64,000 nt of DNA, taken from the NCBI RefSeq assembly GCF_030269365.1, contig NZ_BSTF01000018.1, positions 62,001-126,000 of the forward strand. The letters run 5' to 3'. Shown here piece after piece: positions 50,427-58,854 of the stretch. Positions within the stretch are counted from its first letter, which is position 1. Every line of letters starts with the position of its first letter. A program made the position numbers and the translations under genes. The notes under the pieces were generated by a model. That model ran no database searches, was not told the DNA's origin, and saw only the letters and a program-made list of their open reading frames with translations. The stretch comes from Lentzea sp. NBRC 102530. GTDB lineage: Bacteria > Actinomycetota > Actinomycetes > Mycobacteriales > Pseudonocardiaceae.

Positions 50427-51200
50427 ATGGCCGTGCACAACCTCGAGGTCGACGTCCGGGAGCAGAACGGCGTGCTCGTCGTGCGGTTCAGCGGGCGGCT
50501 CGACTGGACGACGTACATGCGCGCGCAGGACGTGCTGCTCGACCACGCGACGAAGGAGCTCGTCGGCGTCATCGTGGAATTGGACGAACTCGTCGCGGAG
50601 TCCCCGGCGCTGCTCGTGCTGTTCGACGTCGTGTGGTTGTCGGCGGCGCGCTGGCCGGGCATTTCGCTCAGCATCGTGGTCAGCGACCCGGGGTTGCGGT
50701 CCACGCTGGAGTCGCGCGGGCTGCCCCGGCACATCCCGATGTTCTCGACGACGGCCGCGGCGGTGGGGGCCGTGGTGCGGCACCGGCACGAGGACCGGGT
50801 GGACGCGCCGCTGCCGACGTGCCGCTGCCTGCCGCACGTGGCCGAGCGGATCACCGAACGCGCCTGCGAGCGGTGGGGCGTCCAGTCGATGCTCGACGTC
50901 GCGCCCCAGGTAGCCGTCGAGCTCGTGTCGCACGTCGAAGAAGACAGCTCGCTCGCGCTGCTGTTGCGCATGCGTGGCGACCAGATGTCCGTTGCGGTGC
51001 GCACGACCGCACGGTTCGACCTCAAGCAGTGGCACATCATGCGGCACAACGTCGCGTCCATCGCGGTCTGCAACTTCACGATGGGCGAGACACCGGCCGG
51101 AGGTGGCAGGCACGTCATCTGGGCGTTGCTCGACGTGCCGGCGGACAGCCGGCGGCCGCCGATCGCCGTTCCCGAACCGGCCTTCACCTATCAGGCGTGA
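50427..51200 (+). CDS. STAS-domain protein with a HATPase-like C-terminal domain
   Basis: A 257-residue protein. The first 110 residues form a STAS domain like anti-sigma-factor antagonists (VVRFSGRLDWTTYMRAQDVLL; VIVELDELVAESPALLVLF); a Ser is present in the usual phosphorylation region, but the exact site is unclear. The second half has an HATPase-like pattern (QVAVELVSHVEEDSSLALLLRM) in which the catalytic N-box Asn appears replaced by His, and a Cys-x-Cys (TCRCLPH) is nearby. Fusion of antagonist and degenerate kinase is unusual. ATG 50427 has GGAGGGG upstream. It diverges from the LuxR gene. Confidence 0.78.
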   Translation: MAVHNLEVDVREQNGVLVVRFSGRLDWTTYMRAQDVLLDHATKELVGVIVELDELVAESPALLVLFDVVWLSAARWPGISLSIVVSDPGLRSTLESRGLPRHIPMFSTTAAAVGAVVRHRHEDRVDAPLPTCRCLPHVAERITERACERWGVQSMLDVAPQVAVELVSHVEEDSSLALLLRMRGDQMSVAVRTTARFDLKQWHIMRHNVASIAVCNFTMGETPAGGGRHVIWALLDVPADSRRPPIAVPEPAFTYQA

Positions 51201-51264
51201 TCTTTGCAGAACCCGAACATTCAGCGGACCGTGCTCTGACCGTGAGCCGTCATCGTTCCGTGCC

Positions 51265-51627
51265 ATGAACATTTCGCGAATCGGTGGGCTGGTGGCGGGA
51301 ATGCTGCTGCTGGGCGCGGGCACCGCGTCGGCGCAGGAGCCGATCACGATCAGCCCCGAGAAGGTGGAGAAGATCTGCTCGCAGCGCGTGCCGCGGGTGG
51401 AAGCCAAGGTCAAGGCGCTGACCGACAAGATCAACGGCACCGCGGAGACCCTGGGCTCGAAGAAGTGGATCGAGCAGAGGGCCGCCGACGCCCGCAAGAA
51501 CGGCAACACGGCGCGCGCGGACGTGCTGGACGCCCGCCTGAAGCTGCGTGACGCCCAGCTCGTCAAGCTGGCGAAGGCCGCCGAGCGCGTCGGGAAGTTC
51601 AAGACCGAGCACTGCGGGTCGAAGTGA
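51265..51627 (+). CDS. Secreted helical protein of unknown function
   Basis: A 120-residue protein with a signal peptide (MNISRIGGLVAGMLLLGAGT, then ASAQ cleavage). The mature part is mostly charged helix (VEAKVKALTDKINGTAETL; ADVLDARLKLRDAQLVKLAK) with two Cys (KICSQR and EHCGSK) that could staple its ends. Its stop overlaps the next start by 4 nt (GTGA), followed by a two-component system. It may be an extracellular partner of that sensor, which is inference. Confidence 0.8.
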   Translation: MNISRIGGLVAGMLLLGAGTASAQEPITISPEKVEKICSQRVPRVEAKVKALTDKINGTAETLGSKKWIEQRAADARKNGNTARADVLDARLKLRDAQLVKLAKAAERVGKFKTEHCGSK

Positions 51628-51755
51628 GGTGGCTCGCGGCCGTCGTCCTGCTGTTCGCCCTGACGGCGTGCCGGGGCGAGGAGGCGCCGACGGACCTCGA
51701 TGATGTGGAATCAACGCTGAACAGCATCGAGTCGGACCTCAACCAGCCGGGGTGA
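51624..51755 (+). CDS. 43-residue lipoprotein
   Basis: A short gene starting at GTG 51624, overlapping the previous stop (GTGA), ending TGA 51753-51755. It encodes a lipoprotein signal (WLAAVVLLFALTAC, lipobox LTAC, Cys16) and a short acidic tail (DLDDVESTLNSIESDL) likely to be a coiled coil. It precedes the response regulator by 4 nt. The tail is too short for an enzyme, so a sensor-modulating role fits best. Confidence 0.75.
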   Translation: MRWLAAVVLLFALTACRGEEAPTDLDDVESTLNSIESDLNQPG

Positions 51756-51759
51756 ACGC

Positions 51760-52431
51760 GTGGAACGTGGCCTGGTGCTCGTCGTGGAGGACGAACCGGC
51801 GATCGCCGAGCTCGTGTCGCTCTACCTGCGACGCGACGGCTTCGGCGTGCACCTGGAGTCCTCGGGGGACGCGGCACTGGCCGCGGTCCGCGCCCTTTCC
51901 CCGGTCGCGGTCGTGCTGGACGTCGGCCTGCCCGTCATGAACGGCATCGAGGTGTGCCGGGCGATGCGCTCGTCCGGTGACTGGACCCCGGTCCTGTTCG
52001 TGACGGCGCGCGACGACGAGGTGGACCGCCTGCTGGGCCTGGAGCTGGGTGCCGACGACTACATCACCAAGCCTTTCAGCCCACGCGAGTTGGCGTTGCG
52101 TGTGCGCACGGTGCTGCGTCGTTCGTCCGGCGTCGTGTCCGACGTGCTGCAAGTCGGTGCCGTACGGCTCGATGTGGGCGAACGGCGCGCATTCGCGGGT
52201 TCGGCCGAGGTGTCTTTGACGTCAACGGAGTTCGGATTGCTTTCCTACCTGATGAAGAACCCGCGTCAGGTGTTCTCGCGTGAGCAACTCCTCTCCGCCG
52301 TGTGGGGCTACTCCTCCGTTGCCGGCACACGCACCGTCGACGTCCACATAGCCCAGCTGCGCGCGAAGTTCGGTGCGTCGAGTCCGATCCGGACAGTGCG
52401 CGGCGTCGGCTACTCGGCAGACGCCTCATGA
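51760..52431 (+). CDS. OmpR-type response regulator
   Basis: A 223-residue regulator. The receiver has acidic Glu10/Asp11, phosphoacceptor Asp54 (VVLDVGLP), a Thr in FVTARDD and Lys in ITKPFSP. The C-terminal winged helix contains LTSTEFGLLSYLMKNPRQVF and TVDVHIAQLRAKF. GTG 51760 follows the lipoprotein stop by 4 nt, and its stop overlaps the kinase ATG by 4 nt. Confidence 0.95.
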   Translation: MERGLVLVVEDEPAIAELVSLYLRRDGFGVHLESSGDAALAAVRALSPVAVVLDVGLPVMNGIEVCRAMRSSGDWTPVLFVTARDDEVDRLLGLELGADDYITKPFSPRELALRVRTVLRRSSGVVSDVLQVGAVRLDVGERRAFAGSAEVSLTSTEFGLLSYLMKNPRQVFSREQLLSAVWGYSSVAGTRTVDVHIAQLRAKFGASSPIRTVRGVGYSADAS

Positions 52432-53723
52432 ACCTCGCGGGCAGAATCGCGTTGCTGTGCCTGGGAGTGGCGTTCGTGGCGGTGTCCGTGGCGGGCTTCG
52501 TCTCCATCCGCCAGGTCACCACCACCTCGCAGCAGGTGAGCCAGGAGTTCCTGCGCGCCCAGGCCGACGTCGTCGCGGGCCAGATCTCGAACGACCGCGT
52601 GGAACAGATCCTGGAGGGCCAGGACATCACGATCGTCCGGATCACCGCCGCCGGTGACGTGACCGGTGCCGACCGCGCGGCGGTGCGAGCGGTCCGTTCG
52701 ATCGACTACCAGCGCGTCCTGTCCGGTTCCGCGGTGTCCGGGGTGAGCGGCCGCCTGAACGTGGAGGCCCGTCCGTCGGGGGCGGGCGGCTTCGCCCTGG
52801 TCCAGCAGACCGAGACGAGCGGCACCTACCGCAAACTGATCCGCAACATCCTCCTGGCGCTGGCGGTGGGGTTGGCCGTGGCAGCGCTGGCGGGTTTGGC
52901 TCTGGGCACCTTCCTGGCCCGCCCGCTGCGCCGAGTCGCGTCGGTCGCCCACGCCATGTCCGGTGGCCGCCGCGACCTGCGCGTCCCCCCGGTGGGCACG
53001 CACGAGTTGGCCGAGGTGGGCCACGCGATGAACTCGCTGGCCGACGCCCTGCACCGCAGCGAATCCCGCCAACGCGACTTCCTGCTGTCCGTCTCCCACG
53101 AACTCCGCACACCGCTGACCGCCGTCACGGGCTTCGCCGAATCCCTGGCCGACGGCGTCGTCACCGGCACCCGGGTGGCCCCGGTCGGCACCGTGATCCT
53201 GGACGAGGCCCGCCGCCTCGACCGCCTGGTCACCGACCTGCTCGACCTGGCCCGCCTGGGCGCCGACGACTTCAGCCTGGACATGGCCCCCGTGTCGCTG
53301 GAACCCGTCGTGCGTTCAGCCGCAGAGGTCTGGCACGCCCGCTGCCATGCGCGCGGTGTGCAGTTCTCTCTCGAGGTGTCGTCGTCTCCAGTCGTTCTCG
53401 CCGACGCACGCCGCCTGCGTCAGGTGATCGACGGCCTGATGGAGAACGCCCTGCGCGTCACACCTGCCGGCCTGCCCGTGGTGTTGTCGCTGTCCTCGGT
53501 GCTGGAGGTGCGGGACGGCGGCCCCGGGCTGGCGCCCGAGGACTACGCGGTGGCGTTCGACCGCGGGGTGCTGCACGCGCGGTACCAGCAGACGCGGCCG
53601 GTGGGAACCGGGGTGGGGCTCGCGCTGGTGCACGGGCTGGTGACGCGGATGGGCGGGACGATCGTGGCGGGGCCGGCGACGGAGGGCGGAGCGGCCTTCA
53701 CCGTGACGCTGCGGCCCGCCTGA
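52428..53723 (+). CDS. Sensor histidine kinase
   Basis: A 431-residue membrane kinase. Segment 1 (about 6-28) and segment 2 (about 143-165) flank a short extracytoplasmic sensor region. HAMP follows (about 165-215, ARPLRRVASVAHAM). The dimerisation domain has phosphoacceptor His224 in SVSHELRTPLTAV. The ATPase domain has an N-box (MENALRVT), VRDGGPGL and GTGVGLALVHGL. The partner is the regulator just upstream, with an ATGA overlap. The two small exported proteins at 51265-51755 probably share the transcript. Confidence 0.93.
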   Translation: MNLAGRIALLCLGVAFVAVSVAGFVSIRQVTTTSQQVSQEFLRAQADVVAGQISNDRVEQILEGQDITIVRITAAGDVTGADRAAVRAVRSIDYQRVLSGSAVSGVSGRLNVEARPSGAGGFALVQQTETSGTYRKLIRNILLALAVGLAVAALAGLALGTFLARPLRRVASVAHAMSGGRRDLRVPPVGTHELAEVGHAMNSLADALHRSESRQRDFLLSVSHELRTPLTAVTGFAESLADGVVTGTRVAPVGTVILDEARRLDRLVTDLLDLARLGADDFSLDMAPVSLEPVVRSAAEVWHARCHARGVQFSLEVSSSPVVLADARRLRQVIDGLMENALRVTPAGLPVVLSLSSVLEVRDGGPGLAPEDYAVAFDRGVLHARYQQTRPVGTGVGLALVHGLVTRMGGTIVAGPATEGGAAFTVTLRPA

Positions 53724-53838
53724 GCGACCTCGCCCGCGCCACCTCGCCCAGGTCACTTCGGCTGATCCACCTCGCCCACGCGACCTCGCCCACGATCGCC
53801 TCGCCCACGATCGCCTCGCCCGCGATCACTTCGCCTGG
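53724..53838. repeat. Eight degenerate 14-15-nt tandem repeats
   Basis: Eight units run from just after the kinase stop into the end of the exonuclease gene: five of 14 nt (53724-53793, pattern GCGACCTCGCCCAC), then three of 15 nt (53794-53838, pattern GATCGCCTCGCCCAC). Units 6 and 7 differ by one base. They lie between convergent genes. No secondary-structure arm is apparent. Confidence 0.85.
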
Positions 53839-54704
53839 GGCAGCTTGACCTTCTTCTTCGCCCCCGGCGACGACGGTGGCGGCACCACGGGCCCGATGTC
53901 CCCGTCCGGTGCCTCGTCCAGGTCCACGATCACCGGCGCGTGGTCGCTCGGCCCCGTCCCCTTGCGCGCGTGCCGGTCGATCCAGGCGGCCTTGGTGCGC
54001 GGCGCCACCGAGTCGGAGGCGAGGATCAGGTCGATCCGCATGCCGAGGTCGCGGTGGAACATGCCGGCGCGGTAGTCCCAGTAGCTGAAGATGCGTTCGT
54101 CGGGCCACCGTTCGCGCACCACGTCGTGGAACCCCAACGCCTCGATGGCCTGCAACGCGGCGCGTTCTGGTTCGGTGACGTGGGTGTGGCCGATGTAGGC
54201 CGCGGGGTCGAACAGGTCGGCGTCGGCGGGGGCGATGTTGATGTCACCGCACACCAGGGCGTCGGCGGGTCCGGCCTCCAGCACGTCGCGGAGGGCGGCG
54301 AGCCATTCGAGCTTGTACTTGTAGTGGTCCGATTCGGGCTCACGGCCGTTCGGCACGTACAGCGAGTGGACGCGCACGCCGCCGCACGTGGCAGCTACGG
54401 CGCGTGCCTCGACGTGGGGAAAACCGGGGGCACCGGCCACACCGACCGCGACGTCCTCCAAGCCCACCTTGGACAGCAGGGCCACGCCGTTCCACTGGGT
54501 CTCGCCGAAGAGCGCGACCTCGTAGCCACGTTCCTTGAGAGCGTCACCGAGCAGGGCGGTGAAGGCATCGTCGGCCAGTTTGGTCTCCTGCAGGCACACG
54601 ACGTCGGGCTGCCGCTGGTCGAGCCACGGCAGGAGCCTCGGCACGCGCTGCTTGACTGAGTTCACGTTCCACGTCGCCACTCGCACGCCGTCAACCGTAG
54701 CCAC
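53826..54704 (-). CDS. xthA: Exodeoxyribonuclease III
   Basis: A 292-residue AP endonuclease/exonuclease of base excision repair. The fold signature motifs are present: ATWNVNSVKQR, VCLQETK, YVPNGREPES, GDINIAPADAD and SDHAPVIVDL near the C terminus. A C-terminal extension (residues about 265-292) is Pro/Lys-rich (PPPSSPGAKKKVK) and unlike the catalytic core. GTG 54704 was used; GTG 54686 gives MRVATWNVNS. The last codons run into the tandem repeat array. It ends convergently with the kinase gene. Confidence 0.95.
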   Translation of the reverse strand: MATVDGVRVATWNVNSVKQRVPRLLPWLDQRQPDVVCLQETKLADDAFTALLGDALKERGYEVALFGETQWNGVALLSKVGLEDVAVGVAGAPGFPHVEARAVAATCGGVRVHSLYVPNGREPESDHYKYKLEWLAALRDVLEAGPADALVCGDINIAPADADLFDPAAYIGHTHVTEPERAALQAIEALGFHDVVRERWPDERIFSYWDYRAGMFHRDLGMRIDLILASDSVAPRTKAAWIDRHARKGTGPSDHAPVIVDLDEAPDGDIGPVVPPPSSPGAKKKVKLPQAK

Positions 54705-54710
54705 CGGCGC

Positions 54711-55850
54711 TCAAGCCCGCATCGAACCCGGTGCGCGCAGACCGCGTGCCGCGACCGCCGCGATGATCGGCATGAGCACCAGCGACAGCAGGCCCCACTG
54801 CAGGTCGGAGGCACCGGCGATGGCGCCGACGACCGGCGAGCCGAGGCCTCCGATGCTCACCGCGAGGCCGAGCGTGACGCCGCTGGCGGTGCCGACGCGG
54901 TTCGGCAGGTAATCCTGGCCGAGGGTGACGTGCAGCGAGAACGGCACGTAGAGCGCCACGGCCGTGAGCGCCACCATCAGGTACACGGCGGGGCCGGGCA
55001 CTAGTGCCACGCCCGCGACAGCAGGCACCGCCAACGCGTACGAAGCCTGTAGTACCCGGACACGTCCCCATCGTCCGGCCAGCACGCCGCCCAGCAACGT
55101 GCTCGCGGCGCCCGCGCCGAACAGCACCACCAACGCCGCCGCTCCGGCCGCCGGACCACCGCCGACCCGGTCGGTCACCCAGAGCGCGAGGAACGTGCCG
55201 AGCCCGAACGTCACCACCGAGCGCGCCACGATGATCACGGTGAGCCTGCTGAACTGCCCCCAGTCGTCCCGGCCCGGACTCACCGGCGCCGCCGACGAAG
55301 CACCGTGCACCCCGCGCAGAGCGACGAACGTCGCCGCCCCTGCGAGGAGTGCGGGAACGGCCAGCAGTGGACTCCACGCCAGCCCGCCGAACGCCAGGAC
55401 CGGCGTCACCAGCACGGGGCCGAGCGCGAACCCGACGTTGCCGCCCACCGCGAACCAGCTCATGCCGACGTGGCTGTCCTGCGCGACGCGGCGCGCGAGC
55501 CGGGCCGCCTCCGGGTGGTACGCGGCGACGCCCAGACCGGACAACGCGATCGCGAGCCACGTCAGCACGTAGGAGTCGCTCAGCCCGGACAGCCCGACGC
55601 CCACCCCGGCGAGCGTCATGCCGAGCGGCACCAGCCACGGCATCGGGCGCCGGTCGGTCAGCACGCCGAACAGCGGCTGCACCACCGACGACAACAGCGT
55701 CGCGGCGACCGTGATGCCGGCCGCCGCGAGGTAGCTGTACCCGCGTTCGAGCACGAGGAACGGCACGACGGCGGGGACGGCGCCCTGGTACAGGTCGTTC
55801 ACCGCGTGCCCGGCGACGAGGACCGACATGCGCCGGCGGGAGGTGTTCAC
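54711..55850 (-). CDS. MFS transporter, Fsr (fosmidomycin resistance)-like
   Basis: A 379-residue 12-segment MFS transporter. The start of the protein (VLVAGHAVNDLYQGAVPAVVPFL) and the second-helix motif (GVLTDRRPMPWLVPLGM) match the fosmidomycin-resistance/NarK-like efflux group, as does YHPEAARLARR. GTG 55850 was chosen because the next homologous block starts here; the frame extends to 56036. It diverges from an AraC gene, 54 nt apart, and is probably its target. Confidence 0.88.
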   Translation of the reverse strand: MNTSRRRMSVLVAGHAVNDLYQGAVPAVVPFLVLERGYSYLAAAGITVAATLLSSVVQPLFGVLTDRRPMPWLVPLGMTLAGVGVGLSGLSDSYVLTWLAIALSGLGVAAYHPEAARLARRVAQDSHVGMSWFAVGGNVGFALGPVLVTPVLAFGGLAWSPLLAVPALLAGAATFVALRGVHGASSAAPVSPGRDDWGQFSRLTVIIVARSVVTFGLGTFLALWVTDRVGGGPAAGAAALVVLFGAGAASTLLGGVLAGRWGRVRVLQASYALAVPAVAGVALVPGPAVYLMVALTAVALYVPFSLHVTLGQDYLPNRVGTASGVTLGLAVSIGGLGSPVVGAIAGASDLQWGLLSLVLMPIIAAVAARGLRAPGSMRA

Positions 55851-55904
55851 GCCCTTGATCGTGGCCCCGCCAGCGCCTTCCCGATTCCGATATTCTGCCG
55901 ATGT

Positions 55905-56636
55905 ATGTCGAATTCTCGCCACCTGCCGGCGGCACCGACCACTAGCCGCGACCTGGCGGCCACCAGTGGCGTCACCGCGCACTGGCACGACGAACACCAG
56001 ATCGTCTACGCCAGCCGTGGCGTCGTGGCCGTGCACACGGAGACGTCACGCTGGATCGCACCCGTGCACCGTGCGTTGTGGATCCCCGCAGGCGCCGTGC
56101 ACTCCCACCGCGCGTACGGCGTCACACGGCTGCACTTCCTCGGCCTGACTCAGAACCCGTTGAAGCTCAACGAACCCACAGCGCTGGCCGTCTCGCCTCT
56201 ACTACGTGAACTCCTGATCACCTACACAGAGCTCACCGACCGAGAAACCCCTGCGGGCAAACGAATGCGTTCGGTGCTGCTCGACCAACTGGCCACCGCG
56301 GCCGAACAACCCGTCCGCGTCCCCGCCGCCCGCGACCCGAGACTCGCGACCGTGTGCACAGCGCTCGAGACTGACCCCTCGGACAACCGCGGTCTCGAAG
56401 CACTCGGCCGTGAGGCGGGCGCGAGCGGCAGGACGTTGACGAGACTGTTCCGCGACGAGATGGGCATGACGTTCCCCCAGTGGCGCACCCAGCTGCGCCT
56501 CTACCACGCCCTGCGCCTGCTCGCCGAAGGCCAGCCCGTCACCTCGGTGGCCCTGCGCTGCGGTTTCGCCAGCGCCAGCGCGTTCATCGACGTGTTCCGC
56601 CGCTCGCTGGGCCACACCCCCGGCTCGTACCTCTAG
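55905..56636 (+). CDS. AraC family transcriptional regulator
   Basis: A 243-residue regulator. The N-terminal cupin-like ligand domain has ARGVVAVHTETSRWIAP-type strands (SRGVVAVHTETSRWIAPVHR) and AVHSHRAYG. The C-terminal double HTH has LEALGREAGASGRTLTRLFRDEMG and VTSVALRCGFASASAFIDVFRRSLG. The ATG at 55905 sits just after an AT-rich GATATTCT. It diverges from the MFS gene, the common AraC/efflux arrangement. Its stop overlaps the convergent SDR gene stop by 4 nt. Confidence 0.92.
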   Translation: MSNSRHLPAAPTTSRDLAATSGVTAHWHDEHQIVYASRGVVAVHTETSRWIAPVHRALWIPAGAVHSHRAYGVTRLHFLGLTQNPLKLNEPTALAVSPLLRELLITYTELTDRETPAGKRMRSVLLDQLATAAEQPVRVPAARDPRLATVCTALETDPSDNRGLEALGREAGASGRTLTRLFRDEMGMTFPQWRTQLRLYHALRLLAEGQPVTSVALRCGFASASAFIDVFRRSLGHTPGSYL

Positions 56637-57328
56637 AGCACCGAGAAGATCTCCTCCGCGCGGTCCCGCTCCACGAACATCCGCCACGCGATCTCGGCGA
56701 TCTCGTCGGGGTCCAACGTCGCCACCTCTCCGAACGTCCCGGGATTCGCCCGCACCGCCTCGTGGATGTCACCGCGCTCGACCAGCCCACCGATCGTGAG
56801 CGTCCCCGAGTACACCCCCTTCCCGGCCAGCGCCACGTTGAGCGTCACCGCGTAGTTCCGCAACGCGGCACCGGAAAGCGCCAGCGACCCCAGCATCGGC
56901 ATGGGCCGCACGGCGCTGAGCCCGCCGGCGAACAACAACCCGCCACCCCGCTCGATCACGCCGGGCAACACGTGCTGAACGACGTCGATCGCCGGGTAGA
57001 GCCACTCCATCGCGGCCCGGGCGTCATCAGACGTCGTCTCAATCAGGTCCTCCGGCGCCTCGCTCAAATCGGTGGCCCCAGGCCCGTAGTACACGACGTC
57101 GACCACCCCGATCGAGTCCACAATGGACTTCACCTGCACGGGGTCGCGCAAGTCCGCCGCGAACGCCCGCGCCTTCACACCGGCCGCGGCCAACTCGGCC
57201 ACGTACCCCTCGTGCCGGTGCGCGCCGCGCGAAACCAGCACGACCTCGTACCCCTCACGCCCGAACCGGTGGGCGACGGACATGCCGAGACCGGGTCCGA
57301 CCCCGAGCACGACTGCGGTGGGAGACAT
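56633..57328 (-). CDS. Short-chain dehydrogenase/reductase-like protein lacking the Tyr-Lys pair
   Basis: A 231-residue Rossmann protein with the NAD(P) motif VLGVGPGLGMSVAHRFG (GxxxGxG-type) and the SDR layout. Where active SDRs have Tyr-x3-Lys, this one reads LGSLALSGAALRNYAV, so classical reductase chemistry is doubtful; the next block (ALRNYAVTLN) is still SDR-like. It is divergent from a TetR gene across two palindromic operators and so probably ligand-induced. Substrate unknown. Confidence 0.85.
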   Translation of the reverse strand: MSPTAVVLGVGPGLGMSVAHRFGREGYEVVLVSRGAHRHEGYVAELAAAGVKARAFAADLRDPVQVKSIVDSIGVVDVVYYGPGATDLSEAPEDLIETTSDDARAAMEWLYPAIDVVQHVLPGVIERGGGLLFAGGLSAVRPMPMLGSLALSGAALRNYAVTLNVALAGKGVYSGTLTIGGLVERGDIHEAVRANPGTFGEVATLDPDEIAEIAWRMFVERDRAEEIFSVL

Positions 57329-57353
57329 GGGCTCCGCCCTTCTGAAAGCTAAT

Positions 57354-57413
57354 TCGAGGCAACCCTCGACTTACGCCCGCCGACGCTACCACAAAAGTTG
57401 AGGCCACCCTCGA
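57354..57413. promoter_or_regulatory. Twin operators between the SDR and TetR genes
   Basis: Two near-identical palindromes with a 44-nt centre-to-centre distance: TCGAGG-CAAC-CCTCGA (57354-57369, perfect arms) and TTGAGG-CCAC-CCTCGA (57398-57413, one mismatch), each followed by CTTA. They lie in the 111-nt gap between divergent starts at 57328 and 57440. They are the expected sites for the TetR product. Confidence 0.8.
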
Positions 57414-57439
57414 CTTAACCGCCCCGTACTATCCAGCGC

Positions 57440-57994
57440 ATGGTCACCGCGTCGAGGCCCCTGCGTGCGGACGCGGCACGCAACAGGGAGAAGCTGCTGG
57501 CGGCAGCCACCGAACTGTTCGCGGAACGAGGCCTCGACGTCCCCACCGAACACATCGCCCGCCGGGCGGAAGTCAGCATCGGCACGCTCTACAAGCACTT
57601 CCCGACCCGCGAGGACTTCTTCGCGGCGATCTTCCCCCCGCGCCTCGCCGCCCTGGACGTGATCGGCGCCAAGGCCCTGGCCGACGACGACCCGTGGCAC
57701 GCCTTCGTCACGTACCTCGAAGACCTCTACGGCCTGCAGGCGGAAGACCGCAGCCTCAACGACATCCTGGCCCGCGACCTGCCCAACGCCCCCGAGGTCG
57801 TCTCGGCCTGCCACCGGGGCGCGGGCCACGCCGAGGTGCTGATCATGCGCGCCATCGCCGGCGGCACGCTGCGGCCGGACTACTCGCTCACCGACATGGC
57901 CACGCTGACCAGGGCGATGGCCCAGGTGATCAGGGACTCCCCCGGCGAGTGGCGCCGCTTCCTGTCGATCTACGTCGAAGGCCTGCGCGCGTAG
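57440..57994 (+). CDS. TetR family transcriptional regulator
   Basis: A 184-residue repressor. The HTH is in AERGLDVPTEHIARRAEVSIGTLYKHFPTRED. The C-terminal domain (SLNDILARDLPNAPEVVSACHRGAGHAEVL) resembles the SbtR-like C-terminal domain common in actinomycetes. It diverges from the SDR gene; two operator palindromes between them argue for joint control. Confidence 0.93.
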   Translation: MVTASRPLRADAARNREKLLAAATELFAERGLDVPTEHIARRAEVSIGTLYKHFPTREDFFAAIFPPRLAALDVIGAKALADDDPWHAFVTYLEDLYGLQAEDRSLNDILARDLPNAPEVVSACHRGAGHAEVLIMRAIAGGTLRPDYSLTDMATLTRAMAQVIRDSPGEWRRFLSIYVEGLRA

Positions 57995-58031
57995 GACTTC
58001 CGGAGGACCAGGGGCGGAACACCCACAGGCC

Positions 58032-58799
58032 TCATTCCGCGTCGGCCGCGGCTTCGGCCATCAACAGATCGACACGCCTGATCCAACGTGCGGTGTCGAG
58101 ATGTCTCACGACGGTGAACGCCCAGAAGCCCAGCGCCCCGACGGACGCGAACCACACACCGAAAAGGTCGCGATTCCCCGAACTGAGGCACACGTACAGG
58201 TAGCACGCCACCAGAACCGGACTTGCCAACCCGAACAGCAGAGAAGGGTGCGAAAGCCCCAGTATCCGTTCAGGAAAGCGTTCCTGGGTCACACCGGCTG
58301 GGATCTCCGCCGCGCTGCCTGCGACGTAACGCCTGCTCCTGATCTGCCTCAGGAAGGCCTCCCACCTGAGCACGGGCTCACCGACAATCCCCGAAAGCCT
58401 GGGTCGCAGGACGAACGACACGTAGGCAGCCGCCCGGAATATGGCCACCACATGATCGACGTACCTGAGCCACAGAACCGAGTTCACCACGGCGAGAGCA
58501 ATGAGAACCGGCTGGATCTTGCCCGCGACGGAGATCCCCGCCCCCAAAGCCGTCAGTTCCACCGCCATGACCGCACTGGCGATCGTTTGATGGCTTCGTA
58601 TCTCTTGCCGAATGTCATCGAACTCTGCTTTCAGAACCTCACCGGCGTCGCACACGGAAGCCCCCAGTTCTGACTCGAACAGACCACGAGTCTGGCGCGC
58701 TTCCAGGAAAGGGAGACAAGGCCGCCACGAACTGACCAGATCTTGTCCAGAACCTTCCGCGCGCCGCGCGCACCCGTGAGAACTCACGGACGGCGTCAT
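58032..58799 (-). CDS. Membrane protein of unknown function
   Basis: A 255-residue protein with four or five membrane segments: about 75-95 (VMAVELTALGAGISVAGKI), 97-112 (LIALAVVNSVLWLRYV), 118-135, and a pair at about 190-240 (LLFGLASPVLVACYLYVCL; WFASVGALGFWAFTVV). A short helical segment before them (LKAEFDDIRQEIRSHQTIAS) is amphipathic. GTG 58655 after GGGGGC is an alternative start giving about 207 residues and a cleaner N terminus; the upstream part is less G/C-biased. No family recognised. Confidence 0.65.
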   Translation of the reverse strand: MTPSVSSHGCARRAEGSGQDLVSSWRPCLPFLEARQTRGLFESELGASVCDAGEVLKAEFDDIRQEIRSHQTIASAVMAVELTALGAGISVAGKIQPVLIALAVVNSVLWLRYVDHVVAIFRAAAYVSFVLRPRLSGIVGEPVLRWEAFLRQIRSRRYVAGSAAEIPAGVTQERFPERILGLSHPSLLFGLASPVLVACYLYVCLSSGNRDLFGVWFASVGALGFWAFTVVRHLDTARWIRRVDLLMAEAAADAE

Positions 58800-58854
58800 G
58801 GACAGCGGACCGCCTATGGGCGTGGAAGACGCCTTACGCGCTGGTCAGACTGGT

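Noticed and set aside
53724-53838. CRISPR array
   Set aside because: Units are contiguous 14-15-nt repeats without spacers, and there are no cas genes.
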